Shown here: positions 10,471 through 23,100 of the stretch, piece after piece
How the letters are laid out: each line of letters begins with the position of its first letter
Numbering within the stretch: the first letter of the stretch is position 1
From: Nepenthes gracilis
Taxonomy: Eukaryota > Streptophyta > Magnoliopsida > Caryophyllales > Nepenthaceae
Assembly (NCBI GenBank): GCA_033239525.1
Contig: BSYO01000005.1
Location: forward strand, 62,001-126,000
Length of the DNA stretch: 64,000 nt
Direction of reading: 5' to 3'
Made by a program: the position numbers and the translations under genes
The notes under the pieces: generated by a model
Told to the model about the DNA's origin: nothing
The model's database searches: none
The model's input: the letters and a program-made list of their open reading frames with translations, nothing else

Positions 10471-13400
10471 CTATGGGTAGAAAAGCTTGGTGAATAGAAG
10501 CTCATTCCAAGTATCTTGGACGCCAGGCATACACCAGTGCACACAATCAGCATAACTTTTCGGGTTCGCCAGCTGCTCTGGACTCAACGGGCCCCATTGC
10601 TTCTTGTAGATTGATGTGTGTGCATCCCTGCGATAACTTGACAGCTGGGTTATATTTAGGAAAGAGATGGGAACCTTTGATTTGCTGAACACGTCGTTGA
10701 TCACTTTCATCACGCTTTTACGTGAATCTGATCCCCAGTATGTGGGATCTTCTATCATCGTTGTTTCGTTATAGCAATTCCCTTCTTGATCACCTCCCCA
10801 GTCTATGCTCCTGCACAAGGAGTAAGAGATAACCAAAATCTAGAAAGCTTGGAGGAGAACAAACTTTGAATGAAAATTTGATCACAATGAAGGGAAGAAA
10901 TGATGTAATGGTAGAGACATCATTATATAATTTGGTGGTCTCGAACTCAAATTGTAGAATTAATTTCTTGCATACTAATATATGGTAAGGTTATATATAA
11001 TAAATTTAAAGTGGTTGGAACCTTTTGTAAATCCCATGTATAGAGGAAGTTTTGAACACCTAACTATTTTTTTTTTTATGATGGTAAGCACTAATATGGA
11101 GATAAGTTTCCCTTAAGCTTTCTTATCCACTTTTCACAAATGTTCCTATATAGATCCAAGTATATTGTCAAGGAACTACCAAGATTTTGAAACTTGAACC
11201 AATTGTTGTTTTAGAAATCATCATGAGTTAGTCAATTAATTATGTTGGGTCCCAATAAAGTAGGTAAAATAAATAATCCGAATGGGAGAAAATTAAAGAC
11301 ATGGATGAATAAATAAATGATTGACAATCCCATAATAAGCAAACCAATCGGAGATGCCCACCTATGCATCTACGGTCAGGCTATGTGAACGCCGAGTGTC
11401 CCACATGCAACTAAAACTGTATGCAAGATGCCATGGGACATCTGACCTACACTGTCCTATGTTACTCACCAATTAGGAATCGAGTCCTCATCTATTTTGA
11501 AAAGAATAAATGAGAAGGGGAAAAAACGGTAGAAGAAAAAGAGGAACCAAAGACAGTGGAGACATAGAGAGAGGCTGCTAAGAATGCCTAGCCACACCGG
11601 CCGCTGCCACCCTATGCCAAGCCAGTGGCTGGCTGCTGATGCCACCAATACAAAGATCATTGCTACTGTCAACCGAGTATGCTGCTACTGCCAAGTGGCG
11701 CTCGCGGACACCAGCCGTAACTTTGCCATTGGGCTCAGGCTTGTGGCTATTGCTAGACTCATGCCCCCGTCACCGTTGAATGGTGCCCAACCATCCATCT
11801 GGACCCTATACAGGCTTGTGCCCAAGCTCAATAGCGGCATCAGCTACCACCCAGCTTCTTGTTTCGGCCATTCTTGCACCTCCAACTACCCGCCTAGACC
11901 CTAGCCAGGCCTACACCTACAACTAATGCGACCTTCCTAGCAGTGGCTGTAGCCCAGCTCTTTGTGCCGACCATGCCCTACCTGCACCAGCGCCCCTTCT
12001 CATCATAGCGATAGCCCACTCTTGGCACGCGCAATTGCCAGATGGCACTGCCACTAGTTATTAGAACCCACTCAATGTCCACCTCTAGAACCTTAAGTCG
12101 AATCTAAAGCTTGAATAGGCCTATAACAAATATGAGGTCTAGATAGATCTAAAGGGATAGAGGACACAAATGATAAGACCCTCCTAATTTCCAAAAGACC
12201 ATGTGGTCTAGATAAGTTTCAACCTTCCCGCTCGACATACTAGACGTTGTAAATTCTCTTCTTGGTTATATTAATAATATCTATTTATTTTATATATTAC
12301 TTGAAATATTTTAATAACTTAAGCGTTGGAGAGATTTCAAGAGAATTTTCCTGAGCTTCTTTTGCCTCTTATTTTTATTTATAGTGTGTAGGAAACAGGT
12401 TCAATGATATGGATCACGCTCAAATGCGGGTCGTTAAAGAATCCAGTTCGAATCGATTTTCCAAGTATTCATCAAATTAATACACCAAACTTGCACAGTA
12501 GTGTTACAACTATGTTTTTAGTTGAAGATGCAAGCAATTTATAGCCCTGATAAGTAAAAACAACCATCAATTTCAGCAACTTAGATTAGCAAGTTGGGAT
12601 ATTCAAAATAATTAGGATGGCGATCGGTCACCAAACAACTAGAACGGCAAGTTTATCCAAGACTACACTTGGTTAAAGCTATAGCCCGCTCTAGTCAAGC
12701 CAAGGTATAGTTGGATTGTGGGTCACTCCCTTAAGAGTGCCATATCAATTTGGCATATTGTCCGATGGCATACACGACAACTCAAGTGTTTTGGCCTAAT
12801 TAAGGGAAAATTATTGAGTGACGTATGATAGGTGTCTAATTCATACATGTGCGCTAATTCTCCATATTAGGGGTGCCCAAGGGCACGAAGAAACACACAT
12901 TGTCCAAACTGAAGGCGCCTGAGCAGCGCCTAAGGGGTGCATGAGCGGAATTTGTCCAAATTGCTCAGCTCATGGTGCATACCCGGGAGGTGTTCGAGCA
13001 TCGATTAAATAGTGGGCTTGCACCTGTTGCACACCTGACGGATGTTCGTGCGTCATTTCTGATTTAAAATTGTCTTGATGTGATTTTAAGGTTAATTCAA
13101 CTTGGTTTCTGCATTGGCAAATTGAGAAAAAGAGGGAAAAGAGAAATGAGAGAAAATAAAGATTTACTCATCTATTTAAGTTTCGAATCATGTTTCATTC
13201 TTGACTGACCTTGGATACGTTGTTCTCTTATTTACGGAAGACATTTTTACTAGTCTTATTTCTTCTATTTTGTTATGTATTCTTTATTATAAGGTGTTGT
13301 GTCTTTATATTTATTAGAGGTTTTTATAACTAGAACTTACTGCCTAGTAGATATTTTCAAACTTAGCATCCCGTTGTTTTTTCATTCACTTAAAAAGGGG

Positions 13401-16400
13401 TTTTTCATATAAAATTTTGTATGTTTCTTTATTTTTTATTATTATTAATTTATTGTATATTATCGATTTATCTCCTCGTGGTTTAAATAAGGGGTTAGGA
13501 TCCTAACAATTCGTATAAGAGATACTGCTGTTATTATCATGTGTTGACAACAATTCGTATTAGAGATACTGTTGTTATTATCATGTGTTGAAACTTGTTT
13601 TAACAAATGTAGGTTGGAGATAAAGTTATTTGCTTGAATGGATTAAATTATGATATTTAGAAGAGTAAGATGAAGGATTTGTTATTTTTAAAACAACGTA
13701 TCTTCTGATGTCTGCGACTCAAGAACCTAAGTCAAAATCTGAGAAAGAATAAGCTTTTTAGTATAAACAAGTTTGTCTCTACATTCGACAATTCGTTAAT
13801 AATAATGTGTATAATCACATCCGAAATGAAATATACACAAAAATATTATGGGAGAAGCTTGAAACGCTTTATGCCTTGAAGTTTGGTAACAATAAATTAT
13901 GTAACTTGACGAAACTAATGCAAGTGAGATATAAGAAGGGTACCTTTATTGTTGACCACTTGAATGAGTTCTAAGGGTGTATTGATCAGTTGAGTAGTAT
14001 GGCATCAAATTTGATGATAATATGCTCGGCTTGTGGTTATTGACCATACTACCAGATTCATGAAAAGTGATTTGGATCACCATTGTCAATGTTGCTCTAT
14101 ATGGTGTGGTGACCCTGGAGGTAGTGAAAGGTGCTATACTAAATGAGGAGATGAGACGACGATCACAAAGCTCCTCTTTCTTGCATTGTGAAGTGCTAGT
14201 TTCAAAATCACAGGGAGAAGCAAAGGGCAAGGCTAAAAATCTGGTAAGAAGAGCAGAAGTAAGTCTCGATTAAAGTACCAAAATCTCGAATGCCACTACT
14301 ATGGGAAGAATGGACACATAAAGAAGTATTGCTACAAGCGGAAGTACAAAAATGATGAAAAGAATGAGAAAAAGGCTGAGAAGTCCCAAGATGAAGAGAA
14401 ATTCTCGATTGTTACCAAACCTGATCTTCTATTTCTTTGCAAGGAAGAAGAGGCGATCAACCTGACGAATCATAAAATAAATTGGGTGGTTGATAGTGGC
14501 ACTTCACTCCATGTCACATCAAGAAGAGAATTCTTCACATTTAACACTTTCGGCTATTTCAAAACATTGAAGATGGTAAATGAAGGAGTGTCCCAAATTG
14601 TTGGTTGTGGCAATGTGTGTTTGATCACAAATAACAAAACTAAGCTATTATTAAGGGATGTACGACATGTTCGGAATATTTGACTGAATCTTATTCGACG
14701 GGCAAGTTTGACTACGAAGGGCTTTACAACACCTTTTGTGAATGAGCGTGGAAGCGGAATAGAGGATCTCTAGTAATGGTTTGGGGAAGAAAGTTCCAGC
14801 TTGTATGTGTTGCAAGCTTTAATTTCAATCAGAAATGTGCACGTGGCTAGTAGTAATGAGTCTTCAGACTTGTGGCATAGATGATTAGGCCACATGAGTG
14901 AAAAGTGGTAGAATTGTCTAACCAAGAATAACTTCCTTTGAGCGTGAAGGAAGCAAAGTTGAAGACTTGTGCTCACTACATGGCAGAGAAATAACGGAGA
15001 GTTTCTTTTGATGAAAACTCTTAAATTGGTCTATACTGACATATGCGACCCTCTTAAATTGAAGATACTCGGAGGAGTATTTTACTTCATCATATTTATT
15101 GATGATTGTTTGAAAAAATTATGGGTATATCCCTTGAAGTTAAATAATCAAGCCCTTGATGCCTTCGAGCAATCTCATGCACTAGTTGAGAAACAAACGG
15201 GAAATAAGTTGAAGTGCATCCGGAACGATAATAGATGGGAATATATTGGAGCATTCGATATATATTGTCAGACCCACAGAATTCGACACCAAATAACTCC
15301 ACTGAAAGTACCGCATCTGAATTGTGTGGCTGAGAAAATGGACCACACGTTGACGAGAGAGTTCGTTGTGTGCTTTCGGAGGCGTAACTCCCTAGTTCGT
15401 TTTGGGGGGAAGCCTTGAATGTCATGGCCTACATAGTCAACCTCTCACTAAGTGGCCCACTAAATGGCGAAGTACTGAAAAAGGTATGGTTCGGAAAGGA
15501 AGTATCCTATAACAATTTGCACGTTTTTGGGTGCAAGTCCTTCGTCCATAACTCGAACGACGAGAGGTCCAAACTTGAGTCTAAGACAAGGCAATGTATC
15601 TTTTGTGGTTGCGAGAAAAATGAACTTGGCTATCGGTTTCATAATCTGATAGAAAAGAAACTTGTGAGGTTAAGGGATGTGGTGTTCATTGAAAATGAGA
15701 CTTTCGAAAACATCGGCAAAGCGGATATGGTTATTTACAACAATGACAATGGCCGGCTTTATGATATAAATTTTGAATCTTTAACACCGATACCGATTCG
15801 AGATGAAGGTGGTAATCATGACAATGCTGAAGGGGAAAAAGACTGTGGGACTCCTATGCTTGAATGGGTGGACGATGCAAATTTGGATGATGTTACTCAT
15901 CGTATTATTTCTGAATCTACCAAACCACTCCACTCCGACGATCTATGAGAAATTGAAGGCCCTCCTCTCACTTATTTGATGGTGAGTATGTGTTATTCAC
16001 CAATGTGGTGAATCTAAAAGTTTTAATGAAGCAATTGAAGATAAACATAAATTTCAGTGGATGGAAGCCGTGTAAATTGAGATGAAGTCATTACAAGAAT
16101 ATCACACTTTTGAGCTGACCAAACTGCTAAAAGGTAGACGTGCTTTGAAGAAAAAGTGGATTTTTCATTTGAAGACCGATGAAAATAGTCCTCAACCAAG
16201 GTACAAAACGAGATTGGTTGTAAAAGGTTTTGATCAGTGAAAAGGCATTGACTTTAAGGAGATCTTTACTCCAGTTCTGAAAGTGTCTTCTATTAGAGTG
16301 ATTCTTAGATTTATTGCGGTCCTTGATCTTGAAATAGAATAGCTAGTTATGTAGACGGCTTTTATCTATGGTGATCTTGAGGAGAAAATCTACATGGATT

Positions 16401-19400
16401 AGCCAGAAAGTTTTCAAGTTAAGAGAAAGGAGTACCTTGTATGCCGTCTAAAAAAAACACCTCTACAGGCTAAAGTAAGCCCTAAGACAGTAGTATAATA
16501 AGTTTGAGTCTGTAATGGTGAGTCAAGGTTATCGAAAGATTACTTCAAACCATTGTGCCTTTGTTCAAAGGTTTTTGGAAGACAATTTCGTCATTCTCCT
16601 ATTTTATGTGGATGACATGTTTACTGTGAGACGAAGTGCCTTTCAGATCGTAGAATTGAAGTAGTGGCTTGAGAAATCCTTTACCATGAATGATTTGGGG
16701 CCAGTGAAGTAAATTTTTTGTATAAAAATATTTCACGACTAGAAAATGAAAAAATTGTGCATATCTCAAGAGAATTATATTGAAAAGGTATTTTAATGCT
16801 TTAATATGGAGAAGTCCAAGTCGGTAAGCACTTAACTGGCCAACCATTTCAAGTAGAGCAATTGGCAATGTCCTACTATGGATGATGAAAAGGCAAGCAT
16901 GAAATACGTCCCTTAATCCTCGACCATGGGCAGTCTGATGTATGCAATGGTGTGTATAAGATCAGATATTGTTCATATGGTTGGAACTGTCAGTTGATTT
17001 CTTTCCAACCCCGGAAGGAGCATTGGTCCCTGGTGAAGCAAATATTGTAGTATTTTCAAGGAACTTTCAGTATGTGTTTATATTTTGAAAATGACAAGCC
17101 ATTTCTAGTTGGGTACACTGATGTAGATATGGCGGGTGATATTGATTATCGGAAGTCCACCTTGGAATATCTGGTTATATTTGTAGGAGTTGTTTCGTGA
17201 CAATCTAGGCTGCAAAAATGTATTGCTCTCTCTACTACAAAAGTGGATTTTATTGCGGTGATGGAAGCAAGTAAGGAGATGCAGTGGATGATGAACTTCA
17301 TTTGGGGACTCGGTTTCATGTAAGAGCAATATGTGTTATTTTGTGACAATTAAAATGCTATTCACATTTACAGAAACTCATCATTTTATTTCTGATTGAA
17401 GTATATTGATGTAAGATATCATTGGATAAAGAATATTGTTAATTTGGAGTTGCTTACACTTGATAAGATTAGGACTAGGGAAAATGGATCTGACATGATA
17501 ACCAAAATAATGCAAAGGGGAAGGCTTGAAACTTGTCGAACTATAGTTGTGATGGTGATGGTCCCCACAAGGTCGTGAGATGAAATTTGTTGAGTTATGA
17601 GTCATTCCCTTGTGAGTCTCATATCCATTCTTCATGATTTGATGGCATATATGACAATTCACGTGTCTTGGCTTGATCGGGGGAAAACTGTTGAGTGACA
17701 CATGACAGGTGTCAGATTCACATATGTGCGTCGATTCTCGTAATTAGAGGCCTCTGAAGGGTGCTTGAGAAGCATACATTGTCTAGATTGGAGGCGTTTG
17801 AGGAGCGTCTAAAGGCGCAAAAGCGGAATTTATCCAGATTGCTCAGTGCCTGATACATGTCTGAGGGCTGCTTGAGTGCCGATTACACAATGGTCTCACT
17901 CTTGATAGGCACTCGTGCGTCGTTCTTGATATAAAATGATCCTGATATGATTTTAGGGTTAATTCAATATAGTTCTGAGACATTGAGCACTAGCACGGTG
18001 AGAAAAAGAGGAAAAAAGAGAGAGAAAGGATAGAAGAGAAAAATTTATTCATCAATTTGAATTTTGCATCGTGTTTCATTATCCACTGAGTTTTGGTACG
18101 TTGTTTTCATAGTTACGAAGGACATTTTACTGATCCTATTTCTTTTCTTTTGTTCTATACTTTTTATTATTCAAGCTTATTTATTACAAGGTATTATGTC
18201 CTTATATTTATTAGAGGTTTTTATAACCGAAACTTACCGCCTAGTAGATATTTTCGGACTTATTGTCCTGTGATTTTTCCTTCACTTAAAAAAGGTTTTT
18301 CATATAAAATTATATGCTTATTTATTTATAATGATTATTAATTTATTATACATTTTCAATTCATCTCCTCATGGTTCAAACAATGTTTTAGGATCCTAAC
18401 GGGTATATTGAATGGAGGTGCTTTTTAGTGCGAGCCAACTCTTAACATAATTAATCCGAGCTAAGCTGAGTAGGTTGATCCCCAAGCCCAATTAATCACC
18501 TTTCCTGGATGCACCTCAAGGAGAAATCCTTCAAATTACTACTACTAGGTATAACATTGGAAATTATATTATCTTATTATTAAGTGGATCATTCTCACCG
18601 CTTGAATAACATCTGGTGATATACAGTTATCAGAATAAGAAAAAAACATATCAATAATTGTCACCCTCTCTCGTCCATCTTTACTCCTGTCAAGCTTATT
18701 CGCTCTAATTTGTCATCTCCTTTTCATATAAAATTTTTTGCTCTTCCATTATATATTCATCTTCATCAGTATATTTTACTACTGCAGTTCTTAAATCACA
18801 CCCAAAGACCAGTAATATCTTGGGCAAGTAGAGCTTATTTTAGGATATATGGCTAAAATAATGCCTTCAAAGTCTTGCCGTTTTTCCAATTATTCCTGTG
18901 CATATTCAGTGGCCTATGATCAAGTGCATCCTAATTCCAATTCTACCTATGTGGGTATGTATTTCATCCAAGAGCTGGCTAATTATTAAGGAGGCACTCA
19001 CTTTGAATGAGTAGGTGACATGCTAGTGAAGAAGACTCTCGTCCTCTTGAGATCCATATTTCTTTGAACCCATCTCAGCATGCTTTTCATCGCCATACGA
19101 TAAGCATCCTCTGTTGTCGGCTCCACAATCTCCTTCTCCTCATCCTCAAACGACCCTTTCCTTTCAAAAAAAAAAAAAAAAAAACAACGAAGGACGAGAA
19201 TGATTTATACTATTGCTAATAGATTGAATAACTGGAAGAAAGTGTATGAGAAATGAGCATTACAAGATCTTCATCTTGAGGCCGGTCATCCACCATAGGT
19301 AAGTGTTAAAGACCACAATATCGGCACCTTTCCAGTACTTTCCATGTTTATTTATGGAACCTTTGCGAACAATTCTATCAGATATTTTATGTATGACTGC

Positions 19401-20133
19401 ATTATCCGCATTTGATTCTAGAAGAAACGGTGCCCAGTAGAACTCGATTGTGGTGTTGTATTCCTGCAAACAAATGCATGAAGTTGATAAATAGATAGTC
19501 TAAGATTCTACAACAACTTAATTATAGTCGAATAGGCGTGATTATAACACTACTATATTTTCAACAGTGAATATTTTGTTATAATAATTTGGACGATAAA
19601 GATTGTAAGATTGGTTTAACATATTTCTTTGTTATCAAAATTCTAGTAAGTGAGATAGGCAAGATAAAATCGTCACCATTGAGAATACAAGAGAGGATAA
19701 ACAGCCAATTGTTTATATTTCTTTTGGCTTTTTTTTCACTCAGAATGTAGAAATAGACTATTGAGGTAATTGCGGAGTTATTGTAATACGATTTTGTACC
19801 CATGCCTGGGTTTGACCATATAAAGTCTCTTTCATCACATAAGATAACACAACGTACAATAAATCCCAAATGGTCCAATCCCTTTTTTGGACCATACGTT
19901 TAACAGAAGTTTTATGCACCGGACTAGATATTCAATCAGTGCATGCATACCTTCACTCTGAAGACTGTCAGTGAGTCGTATGAGGCTTCCATGGATTTTC
20001 CATGTTCAGGGATGACTGACTGGAGAAGGCAAACTAGGGAAACAAACTGACCCCTATTTAATGAGTCACCAACGAATAACATTCTTTTTCCCCGGAGAGC
20101 CTCAAGCATTAGTGTTGCATTGAAACTGCATTT

Positions 20134-20169
<36 letters not shown>

Positions 20170-23100
20170 TCATATATTATTACTAATCTCAAAGAATACT
20201 GGTTTTTCATAACAATTAGAAGATAATCTGCTTATTGGATTGTCACCTCATAACTTCTTTGTTTTTTGTTATTTGGGTGTCACGTCTGTCTTGAATATGG
20301 CCAGTCTGAATTAATGTTATTACAGGATTGTCACAATATAATATGAATGTGATATATTTAGAAATAGTCACCCTAAATTATGGAGGTGTTGTGTATATTG
20401 ATCCTCCTCATGTTCGTAATACATGAAGGTTCATATACTGGATAATCCTCTATGATGTCACCCTTTAATTTAAGCTTTCATTCTAAGTAATAGGTTTTTA
20501 AAGCATGGGGATTTACGTCTGTACTAATTATACATCCAATAAAATGTGAGGTCAAAAGGTTTCCTCATTCGGTCCTCTGTCCTATGGATAAGAATGCCCA
20601 CTGCCAACCGACTACATACAAGTACCTTTTTGCTTCCTGCATCGTCCATACTGCATGCCCCTTTGACGATGAATAGAGCATCTATTTTACAGAAAATATG
20701 GTGAAATAATACATTTCTCTGCAAAATTTTGGAAGATCATGTACTTATTCCCGAAACATTAATCTGTTCTTGTATTTTTGAAAATTTCATTTTATCTGAC
20801 TCTAAATTATTCTTTGACTGAATAAAGTGTTTTTAGCATAATACTTAAGTAATTTCAGGATTGTTGGGAATGATTTCTGAAGCACATTTTGCACACTTAG
20901 TATTTGATTATATCTTGATATGTGTGACCTTATATATATATATGATGATAAATAATGTTTAAGTTGGCCAGAATAAATCACCCACAGCCCTCCACTGTCT
21001 TAATGTACTACATTACTTGGAATTGCCGCCGAGCAACTACCTAGATGAACTCATTCAGCAGTGAAACAAGAGAGTTTTGACTAATAGGGCTCTAATAGGG
21101 CTGATTGGATTATGTCCATCATCTATGCTAGACCCCAAGGAAATCTGGATGCAACTTACTTAGCTGGGGAGATTTTGACTACATTTTCACTTCGGATGAG
21201 AAACTAGGTCAAAAATCAACTAATCTCAGCAAATATCCCTAATTCCAGTCTTGGAATTGATGAGCAAAGCTCATCTGATTTGGATTTCAAGGGACCAAAG
21301 CTTTTGTATGAGTGCCCCACCCACTTCAATTGGTAAAAGACTAGATCGCTTTAGCAACGATGGAGTGGAAGTGTAAATTTCAGAGCTATCATCTCCAACC
21401 CTAATGCTGGCATGCCTAGATGTGGAAGCATTCACACGACTTATAGATCCCTGAAGCCGTTTCTGTTTGAAGCTGTGCTGACTGATCAGCCCAAACCGAA
21501 TACACAACCTAGTGTTTGGTTAGCTACAGTTGGAATTCATCTCTTGGGAGTCCAGTGGAGTAACTGCAGCATCTTTATAATCAACTCAACTGAGACATTG
21601 AAACAGACATTTTGAGATCTGGTCCATGAGAAGACCATGAGAAGAAGAAAACGCTTGCTAGGAGTATTCAAGCGTGCACAGGACACACTATCCAGAGTTG
21701 ATTCTGTCCAGTTGTGGAAAATTTAAGATGGACCCATTATCAAAGTATAGCAAAATTGTGGACAAAGAGAATGTATTTTTGTTTCGAAAATCAAGGCTAG
21801 ATTGGTTCAAATATCATTAACCTTATCATGCATGGAATTCGTGACTGTGTGTTCCTTGCCGCCATTTGGCTCATTTGGTAGTGGCGCAGCAAGGAATTAT
21901 TTGACCAGCACTTCAGAGAAGACCCTGACCCATGCACAAGTATCTACTTGCCGAGGAGCTAAACACCATAATTTTGTCCCCTCAATCACTCGCCTATACT
22001 TCCAAAATGAAGCACAATATCCCTCTGGAATGCTTCCTCAATGATTGGATTGAAATCAACACTGATTCAAGGCACCTTAAACTGTCTCTCTCAGTTAGAA
22101 GGGATGAGATGGGATATCCACGCGGGGCTTTTGGTTTACACACTGACAATCACCACAACAGATAAAAAGGCCATTTTCCAAGCCCTAATGGTTGCATTTG
22201 ATTGTAGGAGCTGATCACCGAACAGTGAGAATGGCATGTTATTCATGTGTGCCGTGAGTCTAAAACTGGGCAGATTGCATGGAGAAACTAAAAGGGAGTT
22301 CAATTGAGGAAGTCTAAAATGGGAGAATGTTGGATTTTGGGTCACTCTATTGCGGGTCATACTCCACATAAACAGATCATTTAAAGATTTGATTGGTTTT
22401 GATGTGAATATTAACAAGAGCAAATTGTTAAGTAGTACTAGAGATCGGCACCTAAAGAACGCTTGAGGAGATGCCTGTATGCAAAGAGCAACAGCAAGCG
22501 TGCTAGAGAGGGGCTTGATGGGATACTTGTGTATAGATAGCAGAATGTGCCGATATGTAGAATTTTCATGTGGCATTTAAATGCCAGCAGTGTATAAAAA
22601 TTTTGATCAATTTTTAAATCAAAAATCTAGAGCATTTTAACATAATGAGTATCGAACAAATAGAAAGAATAGAGAAAAAATAATGATGTTTTTTGGCATT
22701 TGATTGAAGTTCAATTCGAATTTTATCATTTACGAAGCTTAGATATATTATTTAAACTTTCACCATAAGATATAGTATTATTTAATTACTCTTTTTTTTT
22801 TTTATTATATTCTTCTCTTATAGGTTATTAGAAGTATTAGGAACTGTATTCTATCATTATTCATATTAAGTGTTGCAAAAAGCTTTCAGTTGTTTATAAC
22901 TATACAATTTATAATTTATATTGTTTGGATTGTTATGTGAATTTTTTCTTTGTTAAAATAAGTTTTTTATGTTAAATATTGTGTACAACTCTTGTATACT
23001 TGGTTATATATTTGTTTTCATTGTACTAGCACGGAAGATTAGTGGTTAATGATTGATAAGATGTTCAAGATTCATTCTGTTGCGCTAGTGGTTTGTGTGT

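Larger units (their letters stand above)
12709..18401 (+). mobile_element. Complete but decayed Ty1/copia retrotransposon in TBL intron 5
   Basis: A 5693-bp element with two diverged LTRs (12709-13508 and 17588-18401) is flanked by GGTAT at 12704-12708 and 18402-18406. Internal order is gag, zinc knuckle, protease, integrase, reverse transcriptase, RNase H, which defines Ty1/copia. It is inserted antisense to the TBL gene and makes up about 70 percent of intron 5. Many stops and strongly diverged LTRs show an old insertion, yet the target duplication is still exact. Terminal TG and CA are partly mutated (5' LTR starts AGTTG, 3' LTR ends TAACG). Confidence 0.92.

Noticed and set aside
21802..22576. 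Frames of 77-146 codons on both strands
   Set aside because: No domain. They overlap a LINE remnant and the start of a copia LTR.
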